Shown in pieces: positions 54,917 through 55,024 of a stretch of 55,024 bases of DNA; position 1 is the stretch's first letter, and each line of letters begins with the position of its first letter. The translations under genes were made by a program, and so were the position numbers. Source of the stretch: Acidobacteriota bacterium (GTDB taxonomy: Bacteria; Acidobacteriota; Terriglobia; Acidiferrales; UBA7541). The notes beneath the pieces were generated by a model. The model was given only the letters and a program-made list of their open reading frames with translations, was not told the origin of the DNA and ran no database searches. Location: assembly GCA_003223215.1 (NCBI GenBank), contig QHYH01000130.1, positions 1 through 55,024 of the forward strand. Direction: 5' to 3'.

Positions 54917-55024
54917 GGGCAGAGGTCTTAGCAAACGATCAGCTTTTTGCGCGTTTTAAGAAAATTTCTTGTGGGTCTGCTACTGGACGTGGTAACGGAT
55001 CGGAAGATGAAATTTGTCCAAGGT

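Overview
The window looks like a piece of an Acidobacteriota chromosome (soil type, GC-rich, Gram-negative). This rests on two tandem ADOP-type (acidobacterial duplicated orphan permease) genes behind a PadR regulator, a DUF1501 gene paired with a heme-bearing DUF1549/DUF1553 gene, a DUF3300/DUF2950 pair, and many GTG/TTG starts and secreted proteins. It reads as ordinary chromosome with a heavy load of broken genes. I see no CRISPR array, rRNA, tRNA, prophage or plasmid function, and only the edge of one possible insertion sequence (1-157).

Layout. 0-5 kb: a transposase edge, a DegP/HtrA-type periplasmic protease, a divergent NarX/NarL-like two-component pair, and a periplasmic M15-type (DUF882) peptidase. 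5-11 kb (minus strand): phosphoketolase and acetate kinase, followed by a mosaic of remnants (histidine phosphatase start, C-terminal 60% of the debranching enzyme GlgX, about 60 residues of ATP synthase beta, a SHOCT tail). 11-15 kb (minus): a likely envelope operon DUF3300-DUF2950-OmpA. 15-21 kb (plus): a fragment of a secreted protein, a large TPR protein, a multiheme cytochrome scrap, a small cytochrome c, an HdeD-like membrane protein, and a PAS histidine kinase whose response regulator is truncated and frameshifted. 21-25 kb: a DUF892 ferritin-like protein with a clear terminator, then a Tat-exported molybdenum oxidoreductase with its cytochrome b behind a possible leaderless promoter carrying three TGCGCAA sites, then a degenerate receiver protein and a cold-shock protein.

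26-37 kb: a zinc-free quinone oxidoreductase-type dehydrogenase, a coupled M28 peptidase/beta-propeller pair, a truncated beta-lactamase-fold hydrolase abutting the tail of a P1 (DmpA) peptidase, and the DUF1501/DUF1549-DUF1553 pair. 37-45 kb: an AI-2E-type permease, a potassium channel, a SpoIIE/PP2C phosphatase with a membrane sensor region, an alditol-oxidase-like flavoprotein and a large repetitive lipoprotein. 45-48 kb: a stand-alone receiver, then a decay zone (XRE regulator, small OB-fold-like secreted protein, enoyl-CoA hydratase, all frameshifted). 48-55 kb: PadR and two ADOP permeases, with PadR and the second permease each interrupted by one-base losses in short homopolymers.

The intact genes point to a stress-oriented heterotroph: envelope quality control, phosphoketolase-acetate energy yield, periplasmic redox repair, peptide breakdown and several signal-transduction proteins. 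The most notable feature is how many reading frames are truncated, fused or frameshifted. Some single-base length differences in homopolymers could be sequencing errors; the truncation/fusion junctions (5.4-7.3 kb, 17.4 kb, 20.4 kb, 30.8 kb) are harder to explain that way and suggest deletion-driven gene loss. I did not find a system I would confidently call new; the best candidates for follow-up are the DUF3300-DUF2950-OmpA cluster and the promoter of the Mo-oxidoreductase/cytochrome b operon.
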